This document shows positions 47,522-64,000 of a stretch of DNA of 64,000 nt, one piece after another. The translations under genes and the position numbers were made by a program. A model generated the notes under the pieces. It was not told where the DNA came from. It did not search any database and saw only the letters and a list, made by a program, of their open reading frames with translations. Source of the stretch: Cellulosimicrobium composti (lineage in GTDB: Bacteria > Actinomycetota > Actinomycetes > Actinomycetales > Cellulomonadaceae). The stretch spans positions 1 to 64,000 of the forward strand of contig NZ_WMKA01000006.1 in assembly GCF_009711085.1 (NCBI RefSeq), in the 5' to 3' direction. Position 1 is the stretch's first letter; every line of letters begins with the position of its first letter.

Positions 47522-50095
47522 ATGACGGGGCGGCCCGGGGCGGCGGAGCTCGTCGCGCGTGCGCAGGGGGCGTCGCAGCGTGGCCGGTACGTCGACGCGG
47601 TGCGCCACTACGAGCGTGCGCTCCGCCGGCTCGGGGAGCTCCCGGACGACGACGAGCGCCGCTACCTCCTCGTGCGCTGCCATGTCGGGGCGGCCGCGTG
47701 CGGCTTCGAGCTCGACGGCGACCTGCCGACGGCGCTCGCCCGCCTCGACGAGGCCCGACGGCTGATCGCGGACGGCGCGGCGGGTGCCGAGGAGCGGGCC
47801 CGGCTCGCCCTGCTCGTCGAGGGTCAGGAGGGGTTCCTCAGCTGGCGGCGCGGCGACCCCCGGACCGCCGACGAGCGGTTCTCCCTCGCGCTCGCGCACG
47901 CGCGCCGCGTCGGGGGACCGGACGTCGCGATCGTGCTGCTCAACCGGGGCTCCCTGCTGCTCGAGCTCGGCGACGTCGAGCGCGCGCGCGTCGACCTCTC
48001 CGAGGCGGTCGAGAAGGCCGAGGCGGCGGGCGACGTCCTGCTCGTCTCCAAGGCGCGGCACAACCTGGGCTACGTCGAGTACCTGCGCGGCGACCTGCCC
48101 ACCGCGCTCGCCGCGATGGACGAGGCCGCCGCGCAGGCGCCGGACCGGCACGCCGCCGTCGGGCTCATCGACCGCGCCCAGGTGCTCCTCGACGCGGGGC
48201 TGCTCACCGAGGCCGACGACGCGCTGCGGGAGGCGCGCGAGCACCTCGCGCACCACCGGATGGTGCGCGACCTCGCGGAGGTCGAGCTCGTGCGGTCCCG
48301 CGTCGTCGTCGGCCTGCGCCGCTACGCCGACGCGCGGCGGCTCGCCCGGTCGGCGTCGCGTCGCTTCGAGCGCCTCGGCAACACCCCGTGGATGCTGCGC
48401 GCCCGGGTCGCGGAGCTGCAGGCCGCGCTCAGCGAGGACCGCGCGGACTCGGTCACCCCCGCGGTCGGGCGGCGGCACGCGGGCTGGGCGCTGGACGTGG
48501 CGCGCTCGGGCGCGGAGCTCGGGAGCGTCGCCGGGCTGGGCGTCGCGATCCCCGCCCGGCTGCTCGCCGCCGAGTGGCTCCTCACCGCGGGCGACCTCCC
48601 GGCCGCGCGCGAGGTGCTGCGCGCCGTGCCCGCGCGCCTCGACCGCGCGCCGCTGCCGGTCCGCCTCCAGCACACGGCCGTCGTGGCCCAGCTCGCGTTT
48701 GCCGCGGGCGACCGCCGCGGGGGCGTGCGCGCGGTGCGGCGGGGCCAGGCGACGCTCGCCGAGCACCGGGCCCGCCTGGGCTCGGTGGACGCCGTGACGG
48801 CGTCGGCGGTGCACGGGGTCCGGCTCGGGAACGTCGACGTCGAAGCCGCCCTGCGCACGCGCCGGCCGGGTGCGGTCTTCGACGCGGTCGAGCGGGGCCG
48901 TGCGGCCTTCGCCGGGTCGGGCCGCGTGCGTCCGCCGGCGGACCCGGTCCTCGCCGACCTCCTCCTCTCGGCCCGCCGCGAGGTCGAGGCGGCGCGCGCG
49001 CTCGGCGCGACGTCGGACGCGTCGTCGCTCGCGCGCCGCCAGGAGCACCAGCGCGCAGCCCGCCGGCTCCAGGAGGACGCGCGGCGACGGGCCTGGCGGC
49101 TCGGGGGCGGGGCGGAGACCCCCGTCGCGGCGACCGAGCGGCGGCTGCGCGCCGCGCTCGAGGCCCGCGCGTCCGACGCCGTCGTGGCCGACCTCGTCCT
49201 CGACGGCGACGACGTGCTCGCCGTGCGCGTCAGCGCGACCGGCTCGCGCCTGGTGCGCCTCGCGCCGCAGGCCGCGGTGGCCGAGCAGGTGCGCCGGGCG
49301 CGGGCCGACTTCGCGGTGCTGTCCAACGTCCTCATCCCCGTGCCCATGCGCGAGGCCGCCGTCGCGTCGATCGGGCGCACGCTGGCCGCGCTCGACGACG
49401 TGCTCGTCGCCCCGCTCGAGGCGGACGGGGACCTCCACGTCGCGGCGCGCGACCTCCTGCTCGCGGTCCCGTGGGCGTCGCTGCCGTCGCGCCGCGGCCG
49501 ACGGACGTGGGCCAACTCGTGGGTGGACCTGCGCGTGGGGGAGTCCGGGCGGCGCGCGGACGACGCGCTCGTCGTCGCGGGACCGGGCCTGCGGTTCTCG
49601 AGCGCGGAGGCGAAGCTCGTCGCGTCCGTGTGGGACGGCTCCGACGCGCTGACGGGTGAGGACGCGACGTGCGCCGCGGTGCTCGACGGCCTGGGCACGG
49701 CCGGGGTCGTGCACCTCGCGGCCCACGGGACGCACGAGACCGACAACCCGCTGTTCTCCTCGCTGCGGCTCGCGGACGGCCCGCTCTTCGCCCACGAGCT
49801 GGACGGGACCGACCTGCGCGGCGTCGTCGTCGTGCTCTCGGCGTGCGAGGTCGGGCTCTCGACGCCCCGGATCGGCGGCGAGTCGCTGGGGCTGACGAGC
49901 GTCCTGCTGCGCCTCGGCGCGCGCGCGGTCGTCGCGAGCGTCGCGCCGCTGCGCGACGACGTGGCCGCGCGCGTGATGCCCGCGCTCCACGCCGAGCTGC
50001 GCGACGGGGCGATGCCCGGCACGGCGCTCGCCCGCGCGATCGCCGACGAGCCGGAGCCGGTCCCCCTCGTGTGCTTCGGCCCGTTGGTGCTCTGA
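47522..50095 (+). CDS. TPR-CHAT caspase-like protease
   Basis: The 857-residue protein has an N-terminal helical array of tetratricopeptide-like repeats (about residues 10-420, e.g. GRYVDAVRHYERALRRLGEL and LLNRGSLLLELGDVERARVD, read as separate repeats). A helical middle follows, then a C-terminal CHAT domain (about 600-857). The caspase-type dyad is present: HLAAHG with His735 and VLSACEVG with Cys775. LGARAVVASVAPLRDD is also typical. No signal peptide. ATG 47522 has CAGGAGACGG just before it. It is likely co-transcribed with the subtilase. TPR-CHAT proteins are sensors and effectors in several bacterial stress and defence systems (family knowledge); the trigger here is unknown. Confidence 0.9.
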   Translation: MTGRPGAAELVARAQGASQRGRYVDAVRHYERALRRLGELPDDDERRYLLVRCHVGAAACGFELDGDLPTALARLDEARRLIADGAAGAEERARLALLVEGQEGFLSWRRGDPRTADERFSLALAHARRVGGPDVAIVLLNRGSLLLELGDVERARVDLSEAVEKAEAAGDVLLVSKARHNLGYVEYLRGDLPTALAAMDEAAAQAPDRHAAVGLIDRAQVLLDAGLLTEADDALREAREHLAHHRMVRDLAEVELVRSRVVVGLRRYADARRLARSASRRFERLGNTPWMLRARVAELQAALSEDRADSVTPAVGRRHAGWALDVARSGAELGSVAGLGVAIPARLLAAEWLLTAGDLPAAREVLRAVPARLDRAPLPVRLQHTAVVAQLAFAAGDRRGGVRAVRRGQATLAEHRARLGSVDAVTASAVHGVRLGNVDVEAALRTRRPGAVFDAVERGRAAFAGSGRVRPPADPVLADLLLSARREVEAARALGATSDASSLARRQEHQRAARRLQEDARRRAWRLGGGAETPVAATERRLRAALEARASDAVVADLVLDGDDVLAVRVSATGSRLVRLAPQAAVAEQVRRARADFAVLSNVLIPVPMREAAVASIGRTLAALDDVLVAPLEADGDLHVAARDLLLAVPWASLPSRRGRRTWANSWVDLRVGESGRRADDALVVAGPGLRFSSAEAKLVASVWDGSDALTGEDATCAAVLDGLGTAGVVHLAAHGTHETDNPLFSSLRLADGPLFAHELDGTDLRGVVVVLSACEVGLSTPRIGGESLGLTSVLLRLGARAVVASVAPLRDDVAARVMPALHAELRDGAMPGTALARAIADEPEPVPLVCFGPLVL

Positions 50096-50160
50096 GCCCG
50101 GGTGCAGGTGCAGGGCGGCCGCGGTTTGGAGCACGCGCCGTCGTCCCGTACGATGGGCGT

Positions 50161-50330
50161 GTACCCAAGACCGCCGGTCGTCCGACGCTGCCCGCAGACT
50201 CCGTCTGCAGGACGTGACGGACCGAAGTCCCACCCCGAGGTGGAGGCCAGCGCAGGTAGCGAATCGACGACGTCCGCCCGGCCCCGCCGCGCGTGCGACC
50301 GCGAGCCCCGCGCCTGCGCGGGGCTCTTTC
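50161..50330 (+). promoter_or_regulatory. rplJ leader with L10-leader-like hairpins and attenuator
   Basis: The 281-bp gap before rplJ contains a GACC-GCC-GGTC element (from 50169) and GCAGAC-TCC-GTCTGC (50194-50208). It then has an intrinsic-terminator-like hairpin GAGCCCCGCG-CCTG-CGCGGGGCTC (50303-50326) followed by TTTC, a rare T-run in this genome. This is the plan of a ribosomal L10(L12)4-responsive attenuator. Assignment to the Rfam L10 leader is by position and structure only. Confidence 0.55.
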
Positions 50331-50376
50331 TCGTTCCGGGACGGACGCCGGTGGTACCACCACCGGAAGGATTGCC

Positions 50377-50907
50377 ATGGCGAGGCCGGACAAGGCAGCC
50401 GCAGTCGCCGAGATCTCGGAGAAGTTCCGCGACTCGAACGCTGCCGTGCTGACCGAGTACCGCGGGCTCACCGTCGCGCAGCTCAAGCAGCTGCGTCGGT
50501 CGCTCAGCGGCAACGCAACCTACGCCGTGGTGAAGAACACGCTGACCGCCATCGCGGCCAAGGAGGCCGGTGTCGAGGGACTCGACGCCGACCTGCAGGG
50601 CCCTTCGGCCATCGCCTTCGTCACCGGGGACCCGGTCGAGGCAGCCAAGGGTCTGCGTGACTTTGCCAAGGCGAACCCCGCGCTGGTCATCAAGGGCGGT
50701 GTCCTCGACGGGCGCCCCCTGACCGCCGCGGAGGTCACGAAGCTCGCGGACCTCGAGTCCCGCGAGGTCCTGCTGGCCAAGGCGGCCGGCGCGATGAAGG
50801 CCAAGCTCTTCCAGGCTGCCTACGTCTTCACCGCGAACACCGCCCAGGCCGCCCGCGTCATCGATGCCCTGCGTCAGAAGCAGGAATCGGAGGGCGCTGC
50901 CGCCTGA
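50377..50907 (+). CDS. rplJ: 50S ribosomal protein L10
   Basis: The 176-residue L10 anchors the L7/L12 stalk. It has [20 protein letters not shown] at the start, the conserved [26 protein letters not shown] and a C-terminal helix ([14 protein letters not shown]) that docks L12 dimers. ATG 50377 has GGAAGG 6 bp upstream, whereas an in-frame ATG at 50293 would lie inside the leader. rplL follows after 113 bp. Confidence 0.98.
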   Translation: MARPDKAAAVAEISEKFRDSNAAVLTEYRGLTVAQLKQLRRSLSGNATYAVVKNTLTAIAAKEAGVEGLDADLQGPSAIAFVTGDPVEAAKGLRDFAKANPALVIKGGVLDGRPLTAAEVTKLADLESREVLLAKAAGAMKAKLFQAAYVFTANTAQAARVIDALRQKQESEGAAA

Positions 50908-51020
50908 TCCGGTCCCGGGGCTCGCCCCGGGAGCGCGATCCACGCAGCGCAAGCACACACCCCGCTTCTGGCAGGCCCGCACCGGGCCGCTGCCGAGCAC
51001 CGACCGAAAGGAACGCCATC

Positions 51021-51413
51021 ATGGCGAAGCTCAGCACCGACGAGCTCATCGAGCAGTTCAAGGGCCTCACCCTCATCGAGCTCAACGAGTTCGTGAAGGC
51101 CTTCGAGGAGACCTTCGAGGTCACCGCCGCCGCCCCCGCCGCCGTCGCGGTCGCCGCCCCCGCGGGTGGCGCCGGTGGCGACGCCCCGGCCGAGGAGGAG
51201 AAGGACGAGTTCGACGTCATCCTCGAGGCCGCCGGCGACAAGAAGATCCAGGTCATCAAGGAGGTGCGCGCGCTCACGTCCCTCGGCCTGAAGGAGGCGA
51301 AGGACCTCGTGGACGGTGCCCCGAAGCCGGTCCTGGAGGGCGCGAACAAGGAGACGGCCGAGAAGGCCAAGGCTGCCCTCGAGGGCGCCGGCGCCACGGT
51401 CACCCTCAAGTGA
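51021..51413 (+). CDS. rplL: 50S ribosomal protein L7/L12
   Basis: The 130-residue L12 recruits translation factors. The N-terminal dimerisation domain ([20 protein letters not shown]), Ala/Pro hinge (residues about 38-60) and C-terminal domain ([20 protein letters not shown] ... [14 protein letters not shown]) are all regular. GAAAGGAACG precedes the ATG. A strong hairpin terminator follows 38 bp downstream. Confidence 0.98.
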   Translation: MAKLSTDELIEQFKGLTLIELNEFVKAFEETFEVTAAAPAAVAVAAPAGGAGGDAPAEEEKDEFDVILEAAGDKKIQVIKEVRALTSLGLKEAKDLVDGAPKPVLEGANKETAEKAKAALEGAGATVTLK

Positions 51414-51451
51414 TCGCCCGCCGGTCCTGAGCGGACCGGCCAGCACGCCGC

Positions 51452-51487
51452 ACGAGGCCCGCACCCCGCCCGGGGTGCGGGCCTCGT
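51452..51487 (+). terminator. Terminator after rplL
   Basis: A 16-bp perfect stem (51452-51467 with 51472-51487), loop GCCC. A smaller 7-bp hairpin (51421-51439) precedes it. Confidence 0.85.
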
Positions 51488-51704
51488 CGTGCCTGCGGAG
51501 GTCGCGCGGCGCGCGCGTCGTCGCACCGGCTTCACGGAACGGCCACGAGTGTGCCACCATGTGCGGGTCGACGACGCAGGACAGCGAGGTCGACGCCAGC
51601 AGGTTCGCGGCCCGTCGTCGGGCCGCAGGCGGGCGACGAGGCCCGCGGAAGTACCGGCAGGGCCGTCCCGGCCCCGGGCCGGGTGGGGTGGCGCGCCCCC
51701 GGGG

Positions 51705-51734
51705 TTGTGTCGTGATGCGTGTCTGGGGTATGCT
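51705..51734 (+). promoter_or_regulatory. rpoB promoter
   Basis: TTGTGT (51705-51710), an 18-bp spacer and TATGCT (51729-51734); predicted start near 51741. Confidence 0.6.
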
Positions 51735-51882
51735 CACGCTTTGCGCTGTCCTGTGCCCCCGATCTCATATACCCCCGACCACCTCGTCGACGTACGTGCG
51801 CGTCCGCGAGGTGTCGTGGCGGCGGTGATCGTGTCCAGCCCGGCGGTGCAGCGTTCTTTCGATCTGCAGGGAAGGACCCCTC

Positions 51883-55395
<3,513 letters not shown>

Positions 55396-55404
55396 TCTCG
55401 GGCA

Positions 55405-55432
55405 GGCGGGAGCGGGTCACCCCGCTCCCGCC
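55405..55432 (+). other. Hairpin between rpoB and rpoC
   Basis: GGCGGGAGCGGG (55405-55416) pairs with CCCGCTCCCGCC (55421-55432), loop TCAC. CTTTTT follows only 20 bp later (55452 region). It is likely a processing or pausing site rather than a full terminator, since rpoC has no other obvious promoter. Confidence 0.55.
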
Positions 55433-55511
55433 GACGACCCCCACACCAACCGTCTTTTTGGCGTCGGGTCCGGCCACGGCCGGTCCCGGCAGGCGAAGGA
55501 AGTAGGACAAC

Positions 55512-59393
<3,882 letters not shown>

Positions 59394-59400
59394 CGTCTCG

Positions 59401-59457
59401 CGACGGGTGCCCGCCGCCGTCCGCACCTCGTGTGCGGGGGCCGGCGGGCACCCGTCG
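59401..59457 (+). terminator. Two-tier terminator after rpoC
   Basis: Outer stem of 16 bp (59401-59416 with 59442-59457) and inner stem CCGCAC/GTGCGG (59421-59426 with 59432-59437). Next to it, a further 12-bp stem (59453-59464 with 59471-59482) would compete for the same bases. Confidence 0.8.
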
Positions 59458-59542
59458 TCGTCCCTCCTGCGGGACGACGACGGACCGCCTGCGGGACGAC
59501 GACGCGGGCCTGGGGGAGCGGCCGGCGTCGCGACCTGCTCCT

Positions 59543-59571
59543 TTGACTCCTTGCCGGGTGGCAGGTAACCT
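59543..59571 (+). promoter_or_regulatory. str-operon (rpsL) promoter
   Basis: TTGACT (59543-59548), a 17-bp spacer and TAACCT (59566-59571), the best promoter in the window. Predicted start near 59578. Confidence 0.75.
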
Positions 59572-59871
59572 GGTAAACCGTGCCCGCGCCGTCGGGCCCT
59601 CCGTGATGTCCCTGGCGGGGCGGTGTCAGCGAGCGATCGCTCCCACCTCCGCGTGGCGGTCTCCGGACGGGCCGATGTGAGTGCCCGGGCATTCCGGATC
59701 CCGGTTCAGACGGCGCCCCGCGCCCGCGGCCGGGCGACGGACCATCGAGCCGGTGGTAGGTGGCTGCTGCAGCGTGTCTCGCGCTGCGGGTGCCTCGTGC
59801 GATCGGCTCCAGCAGCCAGCACGACCACCATCGGGGATAGCCCCGGTAGCTCGAGAAGACACGGAGACGTA

Positions 59872-60246
59872 GTGCCTACGATCCAGCAGCTCGTCCGCAA
59901 GGGGCGGACCTCGAAGGTGGGGAAGTCCAAGACTCCCGCCCTCAAGGGCTCCCCGCAGCGGCGCGGTGTGTGCACGCGCGTGTACACCACCACCCCGAAG
60001 AAGCCGAACTCCGCGCTGCGCAAGGTCGCTCGCGTGAAGCTCTCCTCCCAGGTCGAGGTCACGGCCTACATCCCCGGCGTCGGCCACAACCTCCAGGAGC
60101 ACTCCATCGTGCTCGTGCGCGGCGGTCGTGTGAAGGACCTCCCGGGTGTGCGCTACAAGATCGTGCGCGGCGCGCTCGACACGCAGGGCGTGAAGAACCG
60201 CAAGCAGGCCCGCAGCCGCTACGGCGCCAAGAAGGAGAAGAGCTGA
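59872..60246 (+). CDS. rpsL: 30S ribosomal protein S12
   Basis: The 124-residue S12 controls decoding accuracy. [11 protein letters not shown] at the start, [18 protein letters not shown] with the wild-type Lys43, [11 protein letters not shown] and [14 protein letters not shown] with the wild-type Lys88 predict no S12-based streptomycin resistance. The start is GTG 59872, preceded by CACGGAGACGTA. The stop overlaps the rpsG ATG by one base (TGATG). Confidence 0.98.
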   Translation: MPTIQQLVRKGRTSKVGKSKTPALKGSPQRRGVCTRVYTTTPKKPNSALRKVARVKLSSQVEVTAYIPGVGHNLQEHSIVLVRGGRVKDLPGVRYKIVRGALDTQGVKNRKQARSRYGAKKEKS

Positions 60247-60716
60247 TGCCTCGCAAGGGCCCGGCCCCGAAGCGGCCGCTCATCGTCGACCCCGTCTACG
60301 GGTCGCCCGTCGTCACGCAGCTCATCAACAAGGTGCTGCTCGACGGCAAGAAGTCCACCGCTGAGTCGATCGTCTACGGCGCCCTCGAGGGCGTCCGTGC
60401 GAAGACCGACGGCGACCCGGTCGTCGTCCTCAAGCGCGCGCTCGAGAACGTGCGCCCCGCGCTCGAGGTCCGCTCGCGCCGCGTCGGCGGTGCGACCTAC
60501 CAGGTCCCCGTCGAGGTGCGTCCCGCGCGTGCCACGACCCTCGCGCTGCGCTGGCTCACGGACTACTCGCGCGCCCGTCGCGAGAAGACCATGACCGAGC
60601 GCCTCATGAACGAGATCCTCGACGCCAGCAACGGCCTCGGTGCCGCGGTGAAGCGTCGCGAGGACATGCACAAGATGGCGGAGTCCAACAAGGCCTTCGC
60701 CCACTACCGCTGGTAG
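60246..60716 (+). CDS. rpsG: 30S ribosomal protein S7
   Basis: The 156-residue S7 organises the 16S 3' domain. [57 protein letters not shown] and the end [13 protein letters not shown] are all standard. The ATG overlaps the rpsL stop, so translation is coupled. A long hairpin (60722-60762) follows before fusA. Confidence 0.98.
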   Translation: MPRKGPAPKRPLIVDPVYGSPVVTQLINKVLLDGKKSTAESIVYGALEGVRAKTDGDPVVVLKRALENVRPALEVRSRRVGGATYQVPVEVRPARATTLALRWLTDYSRARREKTMTERLMNEILDASNGLGAAVKRREDMHKMAESNKAFAHYRW

Positions 60717-60721
60717 TCCGC

Positions 60722-60762
60722 CCGACCGGCCTCGGGGACCTCCTGGTCCCCGGGGCCGTCGG
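60722..60762 (+). other. Hairpin between rpsG and fusA
   Basis: The inner stem 60728-60740 pairs with 60745-60757 (one G-U pair), and CCGAC/GTCGG extends it on the outside. It is likely a processing or partial termination site inside the str operon. Confidence 0.55.
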
Positions 60763-60833
60763 CGGGTCTCCGGCCGGCCACCCCGGTCCGAGCAGCGCCC
60801 CCGACTCAACCCACCTAGCGAGGGAAACAGACC

Positions 60834-62936
<2,103 letters not shown>

Positions 62937-63000
62937 GTCCCCACAGGTCGAAGACCCGCACAACCATCAACCTGTAGGAAACCGCAACGCCCCGCGGATG

Positions 63001-63006
63001 TAGGAT
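63001..63006 (+). promoter_or_regulatory. Possible tuf promoter -10
   Basis: TAGGAT in the fusA-tuf gap, preceded by TG, could start a tuf-only transcript about 50 nt before the gene. No clear -35. Confidence 0.35.
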
Positions 63007-63063
63007 CTCTCGGTCGACATTCGCAACGTTCGGCACATCTACCCAAGTCCCAGGAGGACCCCA

Positions 63064-64000
63064 GTGGCTAAGGCCAAGTTCGAGCGGACCAAGCCGCACG
63101 TCAACATCGGCACCATCGGTCACGTCGACCACGGTAAGACGACGCTGACGGCGGCGATCTCGAAGACGCTCGCGGACACGTACCCGGACCTGCCGGCGAA
63201 CGTCCAGCGCAACTTCGACGAGATCGACGCGGCTCCCGAGGAGAAGCAGCGCGGTATCACGATCAACATCGCGCACATCGAGTACGAGACGCCGAAGCGC
63301 CACTACGCGCACGTCGACGCCCCGGGTCACGCCGACTACATCAAGAACATGATCACCGGTGCCGCCCAGATGGACGGCGCGATCCTGGTGGTCGCCGCGA
63401 CCGACGGTCCGATGGCCCAGACGCGTGAGCACGTCCTGCTCGCCCGCCAGGTCGGCGTGCCGTACCTGCTCGTCGCGCTGAACAAGTCCGACATGGTCGA
63501 CGACGAGGAGATCCTCGAGCTCGTCGAGATGGAGGTGCGCGAGCTCCTCTCCTCGCAGGAGTTCGACGGCGACAACGCGCCGGTCGTGCGCGTGTCGGGT
63601 CTCAAGGCGCTCGAGGGCGACCCCGAGTGGACCGCGAAGATCATCGAGCTCATGGAGGCCGTGGACGAGAACGTCCCGGAGCCCGTCCGCGAGCTGGACA
63701 AGCCGTTCCTCATGCCTGTCGAGGACGTCTTCACGATCACCGGTCGTGGCACCGTCGTCACCGGCAAGGTGGAGCGTGGCACGCTCGACCTCAACTCGGA
63801 CGTCGAGATCGTCGGCATCCGCGCGCCCCAGAAGACCACGGTCACGGGCATCGAGACGTTCCACAAGCAGATGGACCAGGCTCAGGCCGGCGACAACACC
63901 GGTCTGCTCCTGCGCGGCATCAAGCGTGAGGACGTCGAGCGCGGCCAGGTCGTCGTGAAGCCGGGTTCGATCACCCCGCACACGCAGTTCGAGGCGCAGG
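63064..64000 (+). CDS. tuf: Elongation factor Tu, 5' part (cut by window end)
   Basis: The first 312 codons of EF-Tu are present. [14 protein letters not shown] is the P-loop, then [44 protein letters not shown] and the start of domain 2 ([20 protein letters not shown]). It starts at GTG 63064 with AGGAGGA about 7 bp upstream. The frame is open to the last base, so the gene continues beyond the window. Confidence 0.98.
   Translation, partial: MAKAKFERTKPHVNIGTIGHVDHGKTTLTAAISKTLADTYPDLPANVQRNFDEIDAAPEEKQRGITINIAHIEYETPKRHYAHVDAPGHADYIKNMITGAAQMDGAILVVAATDGPMAQTREHVLLARQVGVPYLLVALNKSDMVDDEEILELVEMEVRELLSSQEFDGDNAPVVRVSGLKALEGDPEWTAKIIELMEAVDENVPEPVRELDKPFLMPVEDVFTITGRGTVVTGKVERGTLDLNSDVEIVGIRAPQKTTVTGIETFHKQMDQAQAGDNTGLLLRGIKREDVERGQVVVKPGSITPHTQFEAQ

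Larger units (their letters stand above)
51414..51882 (+). other. Gene-free rplL-rpoB interval
   Basis: These 469 bp hold the rplL terminator, the rpoB promoter at 51705-51734 and an rpoB leader of about 140 nt. I see no gene or further RNA element in it. Confidence 0.7.
59394..59871 (+). other. Gene-free rpoC-rpsL interval with a long rpsL leader
   Basis: These 478 bp hold the rpoC terminator, the str-operon promoter (59543-59571) and about 290 nt of leader before rpsL. I see no coding sequence. The leader is long for a ribosomal operon and may fold into a regulatory structure, though I found no hairpin strong enough to list. Confidence 0.6.

Overview
The window is very GC-rich DNA (codon third positions almost all G or C) with GTG and TTG starts, actinobacterial gene orders (rpmG-MaoC-MaoC ... 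murB ... tRNA-Trp-secE-nusG-rplK-rplA; rplJ-rplL; rpoB-rpoC; rpsL-rpsG-fusA-tuf), FprA, LpqN-like and WXG100 proteins, and a CebR-like operator. This points to an actinobacterium. The combination of a GH18 chitinase, a Tat-exported glycosidase-like protein and LacI regulators would fit a polysaccharide-degrading Micrococcales member (Cellulomonas / Cellulosimicrobium / Isoptericola type). The lineage is an inference; nothing here names the genus.

Region 1 (1-11194) is a type VII secretion-type locus under phospho-signalling control. It runs FHA protein (5' end outside the window), PP2C phosphatase, zinc-ribbon/FHA protein, membrane Ser/Thr kinase and FHA-like/helix-turn-helix protein, all overlapping by 4 bp. 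These are followed by a 1490-residue EssC/EccC-type FtsK-SpoIIIE ATPase with its own FHA domain, a WXG100 protein and an LpqN-like protein. Region 2 (11412-18462) holds fprA, htpX, a stand-alone SdhA-like flavoprotein and a minus-strand rarD-yajQ-HAD group. Region 3 (18648-20318) has tRNA-Tyr, tRNA-Thr, tRNA-Met, rpmG and two MaoC-type dehydratases.

Region 4 (20525-39631) is accessory material between rpmG/hadAB and tRNA-Trp/secE, with murB and an adenosine deaminase still in place. It holds a Tat-exported six-hairpin-type protein, a LacI regulator divergent from two tandem MFS transporters, murB, an L,D-transpeptidase lipoprotein, a GntR/membrane-protein pair and an APH-fold protein. It also holds a Thr/Pro-rich exported protein, an Asp-rich exported protein with an OmpR-type two-component system, adenosine deaminase, and a NarL-type two-component system fused operonically to an ABC exporter.

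Region 5 (39838-64000) is the transcription/translation core: tRNA-Trp, secE, nusG, rplK, rplA, then rplJ, rplL, rpoB, rpoC, rpsL, rpsG, fusA and tuf (cut by the window end). Between rplA and rplJ sit a chitinase and a four-gene unit of ECF-like sigma factor, small protein, cytoplasmic subtilase and TPR-CHAT protease. This is the most interesting candidate system in the window.

Other noteworthy signals are an 11-bp-phased TCTCA direct repeat at three promoters around the OmpR-type system, twin TCGAATCGATTCGA palindromes at the first MFS start, a 20-bp perfect palindrome before the ABC exporter, a 13-bp minisatellite, several promoters that predict leaderless mRNAs, and an intrinsic-terminator-like hairpin in the rplJ leader. 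I saw no insertion sequence, prophage, CRISPR array or rRNA gene.
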